Shown piece by piece: positions 12,936-13,831 of a stretch of 13,831 nucleotides of DNA. Each line of letters begins with the position of its first letter. Position 1 is the stretch's first letter. The stretch comes from Synergistaceae bacterium (GTDB lineage: Bacteria; Synergistota; Synergistia; Synergistales; Aminobacteriaceae): contig JAISSA010000141.1 of assembly GCA_031273365.1 (NCBI GenBank), forward strand, positions 1 through 13,831, read 5' to 3'. Made by a program: the position numbers and the translations under genes. Below the pieces are notes generated by a model that saw only the letters and a program-made list of their open reading frames with translations, ran no database searches and was not told where the DNA came from.

Positions 12936-13001
12936 AATTAACGGGGCCAGGGGACTGCGTCCCCTGCGGGGCTTTTGTCGGGGGGCGGGCCCCACGGTTT
13001 T
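12936..13001 (+). repeat. GC-rich hairpin repeat element, copy B
   Basis: The reverse complement of 5681-5745 aligns along the whole length with a handful of substitutions and one inserted base. The central hairpin is CAGGGGAC, TGC, GTCCCCTG (12948-12966), against an uninterrupted palindrome in copy A. The A/T edges (AATTAA and GTTTT) are shared, which marks the boundaries of the element. Confidence 0.8.
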
Positions 13002-13057
13002 AAATTGTCGGCATTGCCAGGTATAAAAGGACCTGGATTTCAGGGTTCAAAAAAGAG

Positions 13058-13831
13058 GTGTCAATCCTGAACACGCTTGAGGAAAAATCGATAAAATTCA
13101 GCTACTATCCGGGCTGCACGCTCAAGACCAGAGCCGTGGAGCTGGACAGGTCGGCGCGGCTCGCGGCCGGGGCGCTTGGAGTGGAAATGGAGGAACTGCC
13201 CGAATGGCAGTGCTGCGGAGCCGTCTATCCGCTGGGGCGGGACGAGATCGCGACGAAGCTGTCCGCGGTGCGGGCCCTCGATAGCGCTAAAACGCTGAAA
13301 CAGCCGCTCCTGACGCTCTGTTCCGCCTGTCACCATGTGATTAAGCGCGTGAATAACGACATGCAGACCGACGAAGAGACGCGCGCGAAGGTCAATAATT
13401 ATATGAAACTGAGCAGCCCTTACGCCGGCGAGACCGCCGTGGTCCACTACCTCGAAATGCTGAGAGACGCGGTGGGCTTTGACGCGCTCAGGGAAAAGGT
13501 GAGCGCCCCGCTCAGCGGCAAAAAAATTGCCGCTTACTATGGCTGTATGCTGCTGCGTCCCGGTGCGGTGATGCAGTTCGACAACCCGGAAAACCCGTCC
13601 ATCATGGAGGACTTCATTGCGGCGGTCGGCGCGACCCCGGTGTACTATCCCTACCGTAACGAATGCTGCGGCGGTTATCTCATGGTGGAAGAACCGCGCA
13701 TCGTGAAGGATATGTCGAAGCGGATCATGCGTTCAGCCGCAGAGCGCGCCGCCGACCTGATCATCACGGCCTGTCCGCTGTGCATGTACAACCTGAACGA
13801 AAACGGAACCGTCGAGGTCCCGGTCCATTAT
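13058..13831 (+). CDS. HdrB-like iron-sulfur protein with two CCG domains, C-terminus cut off
   Basis: 258 residues before the window edge; relatives are about 290-300. It belongs to the heterodisulfide reductase subunit B family, cysteine-rich proteins that carry [4Fe-4S] clusters and pass electrons within cytoplasmic complexes. Both CCG domains are complete: Cys20 (YYPGCTLK), Cys52-Cys53 (WQCCG), Cys88/Cys91 (LCSACHH); then Cys163 (YYGCMLLRP), Cys203-Cys204 (NECCGG), Cys239/Cys242 (ACPLCMYNL). In non-methanogens such proteins work with HdrA/HdrC-like partners, often in electron bifurcation; partners would lie past the edge. The start is uncertain. GTG 13058 opens the frame but has no spaced ribosome site, whereas AGAGGTG (13055-13060) would fit a CTG at 13067. 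The upstream hairpins probably separate it from the Ldh_2 gene. Confidence 0.88.
   Translation, partial: MSILNTLEEKSIKFSYYPGCTLKTRAVELDRSARLAAGALGVEMEELPEWQCCGAVYPLGRDEIATKLSAVRALDSAKTLKQPLLTLCSACHHVIKRVNNDMQTDEETRAKVNNYMKLSSPYAGETAVVHYLEMLRDAVGFDALREKVSAPLSGKKIAAYYGCMLLRPGAVMQFDNPENPSIMEDFIAAVGATPVYYPYRNECCGGYLMVEEPRIVKDMSKRIMRSAAERAADLIITACPLCMYNLNENGTVEVPVHY

Overview
The window reads as a GC-rich (visibly well over 50%) segment of an anaerobic bacterial chromosome. The set of genes (glutamate:Na+ symporter-like protein, malic enzyme beside an LDH/MDH-type dehydrogenase, glycerol uptake genes, an HdrB-like protein) fits an amino-acid or organic-acid fermenter. My best guess is Synergistota, with anaerobic Firmicutes as the alternative. 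This is an inference from gene content and style, not from a marker gene. No rRNA, tRNA, CRISPR array, transposase or integrase was seen.

Layout. (1) 1-270, minus strand: N-terminus of a GltS-like symporter with a good promoter. (2) 543-1163, minus strand: a two-gene unit of unrecognised small proteins (63 aa, then a 141 aa coiled-coil/two-helix membrane protein) with its own promoter. Next to it is a 118-bp direct repeat that copies the 3' half of the 63 aa gene. (3) 1604-2908, plus: a 434 aa HTH regulator of unfamiliar architecture, with a direct-repeat operator candidate far upstream. (4) 2947-5553, minus: an 868 aa DUF2339 polytopic membrane protein, convergent with the regulator. (5) 5860-8195, plus: a malate module, an LDH-fold dehydrogenase carrying the malate-type specificity residue followed by an NAD-type malic enzyme. 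(6) 8287-8527: a broken copy of glpP, the glycerol-3-phosphate-responsive antiterminator. (7) 8684-12789, plus: flavin reductase-like protein, glycerol kinase GlpK, glycerol facilitator GlpF, and an Ldh_2-family malate/lactate dehydrogenase. (8) 13058 to the end, plus: an HdrB-like iron-sulfur protein running off the window.

The plus-strand genes form a plausible carbon and electron route. Oxaloacetate/malate and malate/pyruvate interconversion is carried by the MDH-like enzyme and malic enzyme. Glycerol enters through GlpF and is trapped by GlpK. Two further redox proteins (flavin reductase and Ldh_2 dehydrogenase) lie in the same cluster, and an HdrB-type subunit of an electron-transfer complex follows. 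The glycerol-3-phosphate dehydrogenase needed to finish glycerol catabolism is not in the window.

The most interesting points are the decayed glpP directly ahead of the glycerol genes it would normally control, the Arg-for-Gln specificity switch in the LDH-like enzyme, and a family of GC-rich hairpin repeats. One copy of that family lies at 5681-5745 and an inverted copy at 12936-13001. I also flag the uncharacterised 63/141 aa membrane gene pair with its duplicated remnant.
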